From positions 1-52,576 of the forward strand of contig JAJJBE010000106.1 of the NCBI GenBank assembly GCA_020996635.1: a stretch of DNA of 52,576 nt, written 5' to 3'. A program made the translations under genes and the position numbers. Shown here piece by piece: positions 34,184 through 43,361 of the stretch. The number at the start of each line of letters is the position of its first letter. Within the stretch, counting starts at the first letter, position 1. The stretch is from Bathymodiolus brooksi methanotrophic gill symbiont. GTDB taxonomy: Bacteria > Pseudomonadota > Gammaproteobacteria > Methylococcales > Methylomonadaceae. The notes under the pieces are model-generated. The model made no database searches, was not told the origin of the DNA, and worked only from the letters and a program-made list of their open reading frames with translations.

Positions 34184-34287
34184 GTAGGATGGGTAGAGCG
34201 TTTTTTTGTGAAACCCATCATTCTGGCAATGATTGATGGGTTTCACTACGCGCCTAAAAAACAGGCACTTCATTCTACCCATCCTAC
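34184..34287. repeat. Palindromic REPIN/MITE-like element
   Basis: GTAGGATGGGTAGAGC at the left and TCTACCCATCCTAC at the right form outer arms; TGAAACCCATCATT and AATGATTGATGGGTTTCA form an inner hairpin. The motif of paired GTAGGATGGGT / ACCCATCCTAC with an inner GATGGGTTTC is a widespread dispersed palindrome type. It lies between the gene fragment at 34317 and the RhuM-Fic gene; the rest of 34014-34183 shows nothing. Confidence 0.7.
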
Positions 34288-34316
34288 AGAATGTTAAATT
34301 AATTTTTGGTATTTAC

Positions 34317-34490
34317 TTAGTCTTTACGCCCCCCTTCAGAGCGATTAAGCAAGCTCATTAACTGCCCCAAACTCAAAGGCTGAATGGCACATAACTCAAG
34401 AATAACAGCCTTTACATCTTCTTTATTTGAGCGTTTTGTAGATGAAATTTCAAGAGCTAAAAGACGCAGTTGATCGCTTAACCCCCAAAG
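34317..34490 (-). pseudogene. C-terminal gene fragment downstream of DUF4276
   Basis: The leftward frame codes 57 residues with no start codon: LSDQLRLLALEISSTKRSNK, then AVILELCAIQPLSLGQLMSL, ending LNRSEGGRKD. The pattern (ILxLC...LSLxQLxxLLNRS) resembles the C-terminal winged helix of AlbA_2/divergent-AAA-domain proteins, often next to type I loci. Stops lie just upstream in the same frame. It is probably the tail of a deleted gene. Confidence 0.5.
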
Positions 34491-34518
34491 CTATTAACCT
34501 CACTTTCTCTTTCAGCTC

Positions 34519-35184
34519 TTACCCGACCAACCTTAATTTTTCTATCCATTCAGAAAAGTGTTTACACTTGCTTTCCATAACCGCAAGACTTACCCGTTTA
34601 GCGATTAAAGGACCATGCCGCGTTTTCTTATATTTCGGAGATAACATCTTCAATCGCGCCGAGGGTTTAGTATCGAAGCCATCATTAATATGTTCTGGCG
34701 TTAAGACGCTATCAACAATTGATTGCAGCTCATCTTGTGAAAATTCCCAGCCGGCCTCAATAGAAACTAACTGCTCAATATCAGAAAAGAGTAAGCCTTC
34801 AAACTCATAAGGCTGAATATAAGCAATAAAGCGCTTTTCATCACAGTTAAACACTTTAATAACATGGCTGTGTAATGCTGATTCCAATAAAGAGACTCTT
34901 TGATAAACATCTTGTATGCGCGAAGCTTCATCAAATGATGGAAAGCTAGGGCTAAGCGCATACAAATCAAACATCGTGGTAACAATTGCATCAGGGTATT
35001 GCTTTAATGTATTTCGTACATTGCGCAAAAATCGATCAAAATTAACCGCCCCACCAGAATGTCCTTTTGATGTCGGTAGTAAAATAGGTTTAATAAAAAC
35101 ACGGTTTGCTCTAAAAGATGGCGCTAAAATATCCTTTATAAACCGCTCTTCAGTTTGTCCTTCCGCAAGAATATAAATTTCCAT
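34519..35184 (-). CDS. DUF4276 family (TOPRIM-like) protein
   Basis: The 221-residue protein starts MEIYILAEGQTEERFIKDIL. The acidic AEGQTE loop and later TTMFDLYALSPSFP have the strand-acid pattern of a TOPRIM fold, as proposed for DUF4276. The following AIKRVSLAVMESKCKHFSEW is in the family's C-terminal part. It starts three bases after the AAA ATPase ends; the pairing is like the ATPase/TOPRIM pairs of OLD-type defence systems. No activity is proven. Confidence 0.85.
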   Translation of the reverse strand: MEIYILAEGQTEERFIKDILAPSFRANRVFIKPILLPTSKGHSGGAVNFDRFLRNVRNTLKQYPDAIVTTMFDLYALSPSFPSFDEASRIQDVYQRVSLLESALHSHVIKVFNCDEKRFIAYIQPYEFEGLLFSDIEQLVSIEAGWEFSQDELQSIVDSVLTPEHINDGFDTKPSARLKMLSPKYKKTRHGPLIAKRVSLAVMESKCKHFSEWIEKLRLVG

Positions 35185-35187
35185 ATT

Positions 35188-36264
35188 TTAAGGCCTTCCC
35201 CCAAGCACATTTTGCTTCCATAAGTCTCCTATCGAATAATCCTCTAGCCAATCACTCAACTCATTTGATGATAGCCGTTTAAACGTAGAAGCCTCATTCT
35301 CTTGATCAACAACAATCACATCTTCAGGCATCAAACCATTGATTAACTCAACAGACTGAGTAGAAATAATCAACTGCTTAGTTTCTGAAACCTGCTTAAA
35401 AATATCGACTAAAATAGTGATTGCATAAGGATGTAAGCCCAACTCAGGCTCATCAATTAACACCGTATCAGGTAACAAATTAACCGGCTGTAATAACAGC
35501 GTTGCTAAACAAATAAAACGCAATGAACCATCAGATAACATATGGGCTTTAAATGGCGTATCTGGCTTAGCTTTTTGAGTCCACTCCAACTCAATAGTTG
35601 ATTGATCACGATGAACGAATCCACCAAAGAAAGGCAGCACCAAACGAATGGTTTCTACAATACGCACATAAGCCTGCTCATGCTCTTCTTTTAAAAACTG
35701 CAAATAAGCCGCCAAATTAGCCGCATCACTTTTTAGCTTTAAATTATCATTCCTATCATGCTTTTGCTTAACCTTGGCTGTCTCACTGGTATCATGAAAA
35801 TGATAAACTCGCCAACTACTCACCGACTTTCTAACATAAGGAGAATATTGGTCTTTGGCTTCTTTTAATTTTGACTCTTCATGCCCTGAGCCTAAATTGG
35901 AACTTGGTTGCGAGGGAAAATACATCCCTGCAAACCAGCTTTCCTCTCTCCCAAAGATAAGGCGATTATCGTTAGTCGGTATTAAATCGAATTTATAGGC
36001 ATTCTTATCAAAATAAAATTCAGCATGAAATTTATCTGTACTTGCACGACCAAAATGCAAAATAGCATCAGGCCCACCCTGCACCTGAACATAAGTCGCC
36101 AAATTTTGCTCATACATCTCATTTAACATACGAAACAAGCTGATAAAATTACTTTTTCCAGCGCCATTGGCACCGATAAGCACATTCAAGTTTCGCAACT
36201 CGAAATTCTTCAATTCTTTTATCGACTTATAACCGGATATAGTCAGTGAATTTACTATTGACAT
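35188..36264 (-). CDS. AAA ATPase (AAA_21 / OLD-like), partner of DUF4276
   Basis: The 358-residue ABC-type ATPase has Walker A GANGAGKSN (31-39), a signature-like SDGSLRFICLATLLL near 245, and Walker B VLIDEPELGLHP near 266-277, then the switch STQSVELI. It lacks a nuclease domain of its own, which the downstream DUF4276 (TOPRIM-like) may supply. Such two-gene units often occur inside restriction loci. It lies 52 bases downstream of hsdS. Confidence 0.88.
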   Translation of the reverse strand: MSIVNSLTISGYKSIKELKNFELRNLNVLIGANGAGKSNFISLFRMLNEMYEQNLATYVQVQGGPDAILHFGRASTDKFHAEFYFDKNAYKFDLIPTNDNRLIFGREESWFAGMYFPSQPSSNLGSGHEESKLKEAKDQYSPYVRKSVSSWRVYHFHDTSETAKVKQKHDRNDNLKLKSDAANLAAYLQFLKEEHEQAYVRIVETIRLVLPFFGGFVHRDQSTIELEWTQKAKPDTPFKAHMLSDGSLRFICLATLLLQPVNLLPDTVLIDEPELGLHPYAITILVDIFKQVSETKQLIISTQSVELINGLMPEDVIVVDQENEASTFKRLSSNELSDWLEDYSIGDLWKQNVLGGRP

Positions 36265-36316
36265 GATCCCGCCTCATTTAGAGTAATCATCATTGTTGAA
36301 TTATAACTAATATTAC

Positions 36317-37684
36317 TCATTTCATGACACTCAGCTCACCAGAAAGGAGTTTGGGGAGTAAGGTGTCTCTGAGGTCTTTCAAGTCTTTTGCCTCCCTATT
36401 CCCATTTGTTATTTTTAAATAAATATCAGAGACCACTTTTGAATATTCACTAATAATTTTTGCATCTGGAACAACAACAGGGATAATCTTAAAATTCTTT
36501 TTACTAATCTCGGCGAAGGTTGTACCGCTTGCTCGCTGCTTAATTTCATTCATGCCGGAGTCAGCCCATTGCACGACATATTCAGCGGACAATTCTGATT
36601 CACATTTCATGGCAATATACCCCTGATTAATAGCAATAGGTACTTTTGAGATAGCTAAATAACCAACTGGCGCACGTGATGACATTAACACTGTATTTTC
36701 TGGCAGCAACCCCGAGCTGATTTTTTCTAAACCTGCTTTTGTTATTTTCCTAGCTGTTTCCAGCAAAACCTTATCTGTTAAGTTCGACATATCTTTTGGC
36801 GTAGTCCAGTGAATATTTCCACCTTCCCAAAATTCAGTTTTTTTTGTACTTGGAGTTCCACCACCAACAACAGTTACTTCATTTCCAATTTCACTCCAGC
36901 GCCACCCCGCAGGAATCTCCCCTAATTCAGAATCCACTAAGGTATCGGGGAATAAGGCGGCGGTGGTTTTGAGTTGTTGCAGAGTGTCGGGGGGGAGTTG
37001 GTCGAGTTCTGTGGGTGTTTTTCCGCTGATGGCGATAATGGCGGCGCGTTCGATTTGTTCTGCATTTCCCCCTGCTTGTTTGGCGGCGATTTTGGCTTTG
37101 ACGGGTTCAAAATCAACAAACCAGCTTTTAAAAATGGCTTGAGCGATGTGTTCAAGGGTTTGGTTGGTTTTGCGGTTTAGTTGGATTTTATCATCAATAA
37201 CCTTTAAAAAAGCACCTACCTCTTTACGTCTTTCTTTGGGTGGGAAATTATATTCAAAACTTGCGACTGACTGCCACGGCACACGCTGCCTACCAGAAGT
37301 TCCCTCCATTCTTGCTTGTGCATATGAACGAAATTCAGGAAGTCTTGCCAAATAATAAACAAAATCTTCATCGTATGACGGTTCTTTTGCAACCATTACG
37401 ATAAACTCTGTTGAGCCATACGCTACAACATCACCAGATAACCCAGATACTTTTGCTGTTTTACCATTTTCTAAGCAAGGTGTAATCCGTGCAAACAATG
37501 TATCTCCATTTTTAAATTTCGATCCACTTCCTTTAAACTCTCGCTCACCAATTAAACTTATATCACGGCTATCTACTGGTAGTGCTGCCATTTCTACAAA
37601 AGGAACAATACTTCCTTTTTTAACAACTCTCTTAGGATTGAAATCTATAAAATCTGTAATTTTTATTAAAGCTTCAGACACCAT
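36317..37684 (-). CDS. hsdS: Type I restriction enzyme, S (specificity) subunit
   Basis: The 455-residue protein has two target-recognition domains, each followed by a conserved helix: the first ends near LNRKTNQTLEHIAQAIFKSW, the second near DLKDLRDTLLPKLLSGEL. It sets the bipartite DNA target of the complex. The first ~240 residues have the TRD pattern FARITPCLENGKTA; the second has the ILPENTVLMSSRAPVGYLAI pattern. It overlaps hsdM by 11 bases. Confidence 0.95.
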   Translation of the reverse strand: MVSEALIKITDFIDFNPKRVVKKGSIVPFVEMAALPVDSRDISLIGEREFKGSGSKFKNGDTLFARITPCLENGKTAKVSGLSGDVVAYGSTEFIVMVAKEPSYDEDFVYYLARLPEFRSYAQARMEGTSGRQRVPWQSVASFEYNFPPKERRKEVGAFLKVIDDKIQLNRKTNQTLEHIAQAIFKSWFVDFEPVKAKIAAKQAGGNAEQIERAAIIAISGKTPTELDQLPPDTLQQLKTTAALFPDTLVDSELGEIPAGWRWSEIGNEVTVVGGGTPSTKKTEFWEGGNIHWTTPKDMSNLTDKVLLETARKITKAGLEKISSGLLPENTVLMSSRAPVGYLAISKVPIAINQGYIAMKCESELSAEYVVQWADSGMNEIKQRASGTTFAEISKKNFKIIPVVVPDAKIISEYSKVVSDIYLKITNGNREAKDLKDLRDTLLPKLLSGELSVMK

Positions 37685-39413
37685 AACCCAACCCCATCAA
37701 ATTCTTTTTAATCTCCCCTTCCAATCGATCACTTTCTTCAAACTGGGTTTTAAGCTGTGCGATTAGGCGTGTCATTTTGTCGGCAAAGGGTTCGCCATCG
37801 TCTTCTTCGGGGGCTGCACCGACATAACGACCTGGGGTGAGGACGTAGTCGTGTTTTTGGATGTCTGCGAGATTAACGCTGGCGCAAAAGCCTGGAGTGT
37901 CTTGGTAACTATCACCCCCCTCACCTAAATCCTCTCCCTGAGGGAGAGGACTTTTTAGCCCCCTCTCCTTTTGGGGGAGGGTTGGGGTGAGGGTTTGCCA
38001 ATTATGAAAGGTATCGGTAATTTGGCTTAAATCGTCTTGGGTAAAATCACGCAATACGCGGTCTTTCATATAACCTAAATTACGAGCATCAATAAACAGG
38101 ACTTCGCCTTTTCTTTTGCGTAATAAACGCCCGGCGCTATTGGTGCGTTCGCCTTTGTTTTTCGTTAAAAACCAAATACAGGCGGGGATTTGGGTGTTGG
38201 TAAATAGTTGCCCCGGTAAGGCGACCATACATTCTACTAGGTCATTATCTATCAATGCTTGACGAATTTTCCCTTCGCCGCTGGTGTTGGAGCTCATGGA
38301 GCCATTGGCGAGTAATAAGCCCATGCTGCCATTGGGGGCTAAATGCCAGAGCATGTGTTGTAACCAGGCAAAGTTGGCATTGCCTGTCGGCGGTTTGCCA
38401 TAAACCCAGCGCGGGTCATTTTCATCTACGCCAGTGTCCCATTCTTTCATATTGAAGGGTGGATTTGCCATGACGAAATCAGCGCGTAAGTCGGGGTGTT
38501 GATCGTTGGTATAACTGCTGGCAGGCTCTTTACCAAAGTTAAAGTCGATACCACGGATCACCATATTCATGGCGGCAAGTTGCCATGTGGTGTGGTTGTA
38601 TTCTTGCCCGTAAATAGAGACATCACCAATACGCCCTTGGTGTTCGCGGATGAAGTTTTCTGATTGCACAAAAAAACCACCACTACCCATTGCTGGGTCA
38701 TAAACACGGCCTTTGAAGGGTTGTAGCATTTGTACGATAAGGCTAACAATAGATTTAGGCGTGTAGAATTGCCCGCCTTTTTTACCTTCGGCTAGGGCAA
38801 ATTGTCCGAGGAAATATTCGTAGACATGACCGAGAATATCTTTGCTGCTCATTGTGGCATGTTGAAAAGGAATGGTGGCAACTAAGTCGATGAGTTCGCC
38901 CAGTTTGGCTTGGTCAATTTGTAATTGAGTGTAGCGTTTGTTGAGTACGCCTTTTAGCTTGGGGTTGTCACGCTCAATGAGTTCTAGTGCGTTGTCGATA
39001 AGCTGACCGACGGAGCGTATCTTTTTGCCGTCCACTTCAAGTTCGCCGGTAATAACTACTTTATTATTATCTTGCAGGGTTTGCCAGCGGGCATATTTTG
39101 GTACCCAGAATACATTGGCTTCGGCGTAGTAATCGCGCTCTTCTAGCTCAAGATCTATTTCTGCTTGGTATTCTTCACTGTCAGCACCGCCAAAATCAGC
39201 GGGGTCAAGATAGTATTCATGCGCTTTGGTTTTGAATTGGGCGGTGAGATCTTGTTTACGGATATCAAAGGCATCGGAGATGTATTTAACAAAAATCAGC
39301 CCGAGCATAACGTGTTTATATTGCGAAGCATCTAAGGCTGGCAATAGTTTATTGGCACTGTTCCAGAGTTTTTTATCGAGTTCGTTTAGAAAGTCTTGTT
39401 CAGTTTGATCCAT
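37674..39413 (-). CDS. hsdM: Type I restriction enzyme, M (methyltransferase) subunit, with in-frame palindromic insert
   Basis: The 579-residue N6-adenine methyltransferase has the SAM motif DPAMGSGGFF (239-248) and catalytic NPPF (317-320). HsdM N-terminal helices (KKLWNSANKLLPALDASQYK) are present. Residues about 475-500 (LTPTLPQKERGLKSPLPQGE...) do not belong to the family: they are the translation of a palindromic repeat at 37918-37993 that kept the frame. The insert is in a region between the methyltransferase core and the C-terminal helices and probably forms a surface loop. Confidence 0.95.
   Translation of the reverse strand: MDQTEQDFLNELDKKLWNSANKLLPALDASQYKHVMLGLIFVKYISDAFDIRKQDLTAQFKTKAHEYYLDPADFGGADSEEYQAEIDLELEERDYYAEANVFWVPKYARWQTLQDNNKVVITGELEVDGKKIRSVGQLIDNALELIERDNPKLKGVLNKRYTQLQIDQAKLGELIDLVATIPFQHATMSSKDILGHVYEYFLGQFALAEGKKGGQFYTPKSIVSLIVQMLQPFKGRVYDPAMGSGGFFVQSENFIREHQGRIGDVSIYGQEYNHTTWQLAAMNMVIRGIDFNFGKEPASSYTNDQHPDLRADFVMANPPFNMKEWDTGVDENDPRWVYGKPPTGNANFAWLQHMLWHLAPNGSMGLLLANGSMSSNTSGEGKIRQALIDNDLVECMVALPGQLFTNTQIPACIWFLTKNKGERTNSAGRLLRKRKGEVLFIDARNLGYMKDRVLRDFTQDDLSQITDTFHNWQTLTPTLPQKERGLKSPLPQGEDLGEGGDSYQDTPGFCASVNLADIQKHDYVLTPGRYVGAAPEEDDGEPFADKMTRLIAQLKTQFEESDRLEGEIKKNLMGLGYGV
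37918..37993. repeat. Palindromic repeat inserted in frame inside hsdM
   Basis: Outer arms CCCTCACC (37918-37925) and GGTGAGGG (37986-37993) flank two hairpins, CCTCTCCCTGAGGGAGAGG and the CCCTCTCC...GGGGGAGGG block. The same CTCACCxxAAxCCTCTCC core appears between pabC and fabF and near 39440. The insert adds about 26 codons without a stop. Confidence 0.75.
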
Positions 39414-39436
39414 TATTGAAGTGCCTTATTAATTTC

Positions 39437-39620
39437 ATTCTCCTCACCCTCGCTCTCTCCAACAGGGGCGGATGCATAGGAACGTAGAATTTAGAGACTA
39501 TGACAGTATGACAGCTCCCATTTAGGTAAATCAGAATAATGGGCTGACTATTCTGCGATAGAGCCTGTGAAAGTATGGGCTTTTAGCTCCCCTCTTTGAA
39601 AAGAGGGGGGTTAAAAACAG
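39437..39620. repeat. Truncated palindromic repeat and hairpin between pmbA and hsdM
   Basis: CTCCTCACCCTCGCTCTCTCC (39440 area) is a half copy of the hsdM-type palindrome without its second arm. CCCCTCTTTGAAAAGAGGGG (39589-39608) is a perfect hairpin that could end pmbA transcripts. The intervening sequence has no ORF. Confidence 0.5.
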
Positions 39621-39633
39621 AATACTTTGGGTG

Positions 39634-40962
39634 TTATTCGCCAGCAATTGCCATTTCTTCAATTAAAACCGAACCCATGCGTACATTTCCACGGGTATCA
39701 ATATCATTACCCACAGCAACAATATGCTGAAACATATCTTTAAGATTTCCAGCGATAGTAATTTCTTCGACAGGGTATTGAATAATGCCATTTTCCACCC
39801 AAAAACCCGATGCTCCGCGTGAATAATCGCCAGTAACAGGGTTGACACCTTGCCCCATTAATTCAGTCACTAACAAACCAGTATTCATGGTTTGTAATAA
39901 TTGCGTAAAATCTTGCTCGCCACTTTGCACGCACAAGTTATGCACACCACCGGCATGACCTGTACTTTGCATTTGGAGCTTACGTGCTGTATAGGTACTT
40001 AATAGGTAAGTTTTTAGCACGCCATCTTTAATAATATCGTGCGCTTGCGTGGCAATCCCTTCTGCATCATACATAGCACTACCTAAAGCACCTAAGAGGT
40101 GAGGCTGCTCATAAATTTGTATAAACTCTGGGAAAAGTTGCGTCTCTAAACTATCTAATAAAAAAGAGGATTTACGGTATAAGCTACTGCCACTAATTGC
40201 ACCTAACAAAGAACCAATCAAGCCACCCGCCACTTCCGCGGAATATAAAACAGGCGCTTTACGCGTGCTTAAATGACGTGCTCCTAAGCGTTTTATAGTT
40301 CTTTCAGCTGCTTTTTTACCAATTTGCGCTACATCTTCAAGATCCTGCTGATTTCTTGCCACAGAATACCAGTAATCACGCTCCATATTTCCATCACGCT
40401 CACCTAGCACAGAACAGCTTATCGAATGACGAGTGGTGGCATAGCCATGTAAAAAACCTAAGCTATTACCAAAAACATGTAGACCAGAAAAGGTGTCAAC
40501 CGACGCTCCTTCTGAATTACTAATTTCATCAAATTCCCGGGCGCTATCTTCACATTGAACAGCAAGCTCAACCGCGCTATCTGCCTCTAATTGCCAAGGA
40601 TGATATAAATCTAAATCTTTAAATTCTGTGGCTAATCTATCTGCATCAGGCAAACCCGCATACTTATCTTCGCTGGTATAGCGTGCAATACTACAAGCGG
40701 CTGAGACAGTTTCTTTAATTGACTTAGCAGATAAATTAGTACTGCTGGCTGAAGCTTTTTTCTGTCCAAAGTAAACAGTAACCCCTAAACCTTGAGCAGT
40801 ATGGTGTTCAATTGTATCTACATCACCTAAACGCACATTGACTGATAGACCAGTATCAACACTTAAACCAGCTGTTGCACTGCTTGCGCCTTGTTTTTTA
40901 GCTTCGTCCAAGGTTTCTTGAATGATTGCTTCTAATTGTTTAATTTCTTCTTGAGTTTGCAT
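39634..40962 (-). CDS. pmbA: Metalloprotease TldE/PmbA
   Basis: This 442-residue subunit pairs with TldD to degrade unstructured peptides and mature some bacteriocins. It has the family's N-terminal ASSATAGLSVDTGLSVNVRL and C-terminal SRGASGFWVENGIIQYPVEE and FQHIVAVGND segments, and lacks HExxxH, as PmbA should. tldD is about 100 bases upstream. Confidence 0.95.
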   Translation of the reverse strand: MQTQEEIKQLEAIIQETLDEAKKQGASSATAGLSVDTGLSVNVRLGDVDTIEHHTAQGLGVTVYFGQKKASASSTNLSAKSIKETVSAACSIARYTSEDKYAGLPDADRLATEFKDLDLYHPWQLEADSAVELAVQCEDSAREFDEISNSEGASVDTFSGLHVFGNSLGFLHGYATTRHSISCSVLGERDGNMERDYWYSVARNQQDLEDVAQIGKKAAERTIKRLGARHLSTRKAPVLYSAEVAGGLIGSLLGAISGSSLYRKSSFLLDSLETQLFPEFIQIYEQPHLLGALGSAMYDAEGIATQAHDIIKDGVLKTYLLSTYTARKLQMQSTGHAGGVHNLCVQSGEQDFTQLLQTMNTGLLVTELMGQGVNPVTGDYSRGASGFWVENGIIQYPVEEITIAGNLKDMFQHIVAVGNDIDTRGNVRMGSVLIEEMAIAGE

Positions 40963-40987
40963 AATGTTTTTTGTAAGACAATAAGTA

Positions 40988-41050
40988 AGGAGCGTGCATG
41001 GAATAACACCCCGAAGTTAGAAATCGGGAGCTTGTTTCATGCTCGTTCCT
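40988..41050. repeat. Imperfect palindrome between tldD and pmbA
   Basis: AGGAGCGTGCATG and CATGCTCGTTCCT pair at 11 of 13 positions; CCCGAAGTTAGAAATCGGG forms an inner hairpin. It is the only notable content of the 103-base gap. Confidence 0.55.
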
Positions 41051-41065
41051 AAGGCATTTATAAAT

Positions 41066-42517
41066 TTAAACCTGTGTACCACCAACAGTGAGGCTATCAA
41101 TTTTCAAGGTGGGCTGGCCTACACCAACGGGTACGCTTTGCCCTTCTTTACCACAAGTTCCTACACCACTATCTAGCTCTAAATCATTGCCGACCATGCT
41201 AATTTGAGTCATGACTTCTGGGCCATTACCAATCAGCGTTGCACCTTTAACTGCTTGGGTGATTTTGCCATTTTCAATTAAATAAGCTTCGCTCGCAGAA
41301 AAAACAAATTTCCCTGAGGTAATATCTACTTGCCCACCTGAAAAATTCTTAGCATAAAGCCCGTTTTTAACGGAAGCTATAATTTCCTCTGGATCACTTT
41401 CTCCAGCCAACATATAGGTATTTGTCATACGCGGCATCGGCGTATGCGCATAAGATTCACGACGACCATTCCCGGTTGATTGCACACCCATTAATCGCGC
41501 ATTTAGCTTATCTTGCATATATGATTTTAAAATGCCATTTTCTATCAAAGTTGTGCATTGCGTTGGTGTGCCTTCATCATCAATCGATAAAGATCCACGT
41601 CGCCCTTCTAAAGTGCCATTATCTACGATAGTACATAATGAGGATGCAACCTTGTCACCTATTCTGTCACTAAAAGCTGACGTTCCTTTGCGGTTAAAAT
41701 CACCTTCTAAACCATGTCCAATCGCTTCATGCAATAAAATACCTGGCCAACCTGATCCTAATACAACCGGCATTGTTCCTGCAGGGGCAGGAATGGCATC
41801 TAAATTGACTAATGCCAATCTTACCGCTTCTTTTGCATACGACATGGCCTTATCTTCATCTAAAAAGTAGCTATAATCAGAACGTACTCCGCCGCCCATG
41901 CTACCTTGTTCTCGCTCACCATTTTCTTCAACAATCACACTCACATTCATACGTACCAAAGGGCGTACATCACCTGCTAATGAGCCACCGATATTAGCAA
42001 TTAATATATGCTCTTGCACACCCACCATACTGATAATGACTTGCTCAATTCTAGTGTCTAATTGACGTGTTAAAACATCAGTACGACGTAAGAAATCTAC
42101 TTTTTCTTGGTCTTTTAAAGATTTTAATGGGTTAAGGGGGTCATAAAGCTGTGGGTAATGACTTGTATTGCTCGCTATTGCTATTTTTTCACTTTGCCCT
42201 TGCCTTGCAATCGCACGTACATTTTTTGTTGCCGCTAATAAAACCTCTAACTCAATTTTATCGCTATAGGCAAAGCCTGTTTTTTCTCCTGATACAGCTC
42301 TAACTCCAGCTCCTTGCTCTATACTGTGACTGCCTTCTTTGATAATGCCATCTTCAAGCACCCAAGATTCAAAATGACTGGATTGAATATAAATATCGCC
42401 ATCATCCATCGCGCCACTGACAAGCTGATCCATAACTCGATGAATATCACTTTCTTGTAAGCCTGTTGGCACTAAAAGGGCTTGTTTAGCCTGTTGTAAT
42501 CGTGTATTTTCTAGCAT
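41066..42517 (-). CDS. tldD: Metalloprotease TldD
   Basis: The 483-residue catalytic subunit contains the zinc site HEAIGH (HExxxH) near residue 265, followed by [19 protein letters not shown]. The C-terminal [20 protein letters not shown] is conserved. It starts one base after the nitrilase gene ends, in the order yhdP-nitrilase-tldD known from many proteobacteria. Confidence 0.96.
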   Translation of the reverse strand: MLENTRLQQAKQALLVPTGLQESDIHRVMDQLVSGAMDDGDIYIQSSHFESWVLEDGIIKEGSHSIEQGAGVRAVSGEKTGFAYSDKIELEVLLAATKNVRAIARQGQSEKIAIASNTSHYPQLYDPLNPLKSLKDQEKVDFLRRTDVLTRQLDTRIEQVIISMVGVQEHILIANIGGSLAGDVRPLVRMNVSVIVEENGEREQGSMGGGVRSDYSYFLDEDKAMSYAKEAVRLALVNLDAIPAPAGTMPVVLGSGWPGILLHEAIGHGLEGDFNRKGTSAFSDRIGDKVASSLCTIVDNGTLEGRRGSLSIDDEGTPTQCTTLIENGILKSYMQDKLNARLMGVQSTGNGRRESYAHTPMPRMTNTYMLAGESDPEEIIASVKNGLYAKNFSGGQVDITSGKFVFSASEAYLIENGKITQAVKGATLIGNGPEVMTQISMVGNDLELDSGVGTCGKEGQSVPVGVGQPTLKIDSLTVGGTQV

Positions 42518-43339
42518 TTATTTACAAACCAATTGACGATGTTGAAGTACGGGAAATGATGCGCGCGTTTTATGTAAGCGTGCTAAATCTAAATCTGCAA
42601 TGGCAAACCCAGAATTATGTATATGACAATCTAAAACAGTCCCCCAAGGGTCAATTACCATACTATGCCCATAAGTTTGGCGACCATTAATATGAAACCC
42701 ACCTTGATTGGGAGCTATCACATAACAGAGGTTTTCTACCGCTCTAGCGCGCAGTAATAACTCCCAGTGTGCTGCACCTGTTTTTTCTGTAAATGCCGAA
42801 GGAATAATAAAAATTTCTACGCCTTGGTCTAAAGAGGAACGAAAGAACTCAGGAAAGCGCAAATCATAACAAATGGCGATACCAACTTTACCAAAAGGAG
42901 TTTCTATCACCAAAGGTTTATCACCTTGACTAATGCTATTTGATTCCTTGTACTCTTCATTGGTGCCGGGGACTTTAACATCAAATAAATGCATTTTGTC
43001 ATAACGCGCAACTTGCTCACCTTCTGCGTTATAAACCAAGCAAGCAGCAAATACTTTCTGTTCATTATCTGGGTCTGCAATAGGTAATGTGCCAGCAAAA
43101 ATCCATACCGCATATTTTTTTGCGGTATTAGATAAAAATTCCTGAATAATGCCCTGCCCTTGTTGTTCTTTATGTTTTATTTTGTCAAATTCATCACTAC
43201 CCATTAATGCAAAATTTTCTGGTAATGCAACTAATTTCACACCTTTTTTAACCGCTTCAGCAATCAGGCGATCTGCTTCAATGAGGTTAGAATTAACATT
43301 AGGACCAGATGCCATTTGAATGGCCGCACATATGCTCAT
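42518..43339 (-). CDS. Carbon-nitrogen hydrolase (Nit2/deaminated-glutathione amidase type)
   Basis: The 273-residue nitrilase-superfamily enzyme has the Glu41 (LPENFAL), Lys115 (YDKMHLFD) and Cys157 (ICYDLRFPEF) triad. The last two motifs are typical of the Nit1/Nit2 branch that hydrolyses omega-amides or deaminated glutathione. It is between yhdP and tldD, an established neighbourhood. Confidence 0.92.
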   Translation of the reverse strand: MSICAAIQMASGPNVNSNLIEADRLIAEAVKKGVKLVALPENFALMGSDEFDKIKHKEQQGQGIIQEFLSNTAKKYAVWIFAGTLPIADPDNEQKVFAACLVYNAEGEQVARYDKMHLFDVKVPGTNEEYKESNSISQGDKPLVIETPFGKVGIAICYDLRFPEFFRSSLDQGVEIFIIPSAFTEKTGAAHWELLLRARAVENLCYVIAPNQGGFHINGRQTYGHSMVIDPWGTVLDCHIHNSGFAIADLDLARLHKTRASFPVLQHRQLVCK

Positions 43340-43361
43340 ATAAAAAATCTCTTAATCAAGT

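Noticed and set aside
34442-34810. Rightward ORF opposite DUF4276
   Set aside because: It is a shadow of the DUF4276 gene and the fragment next to it.
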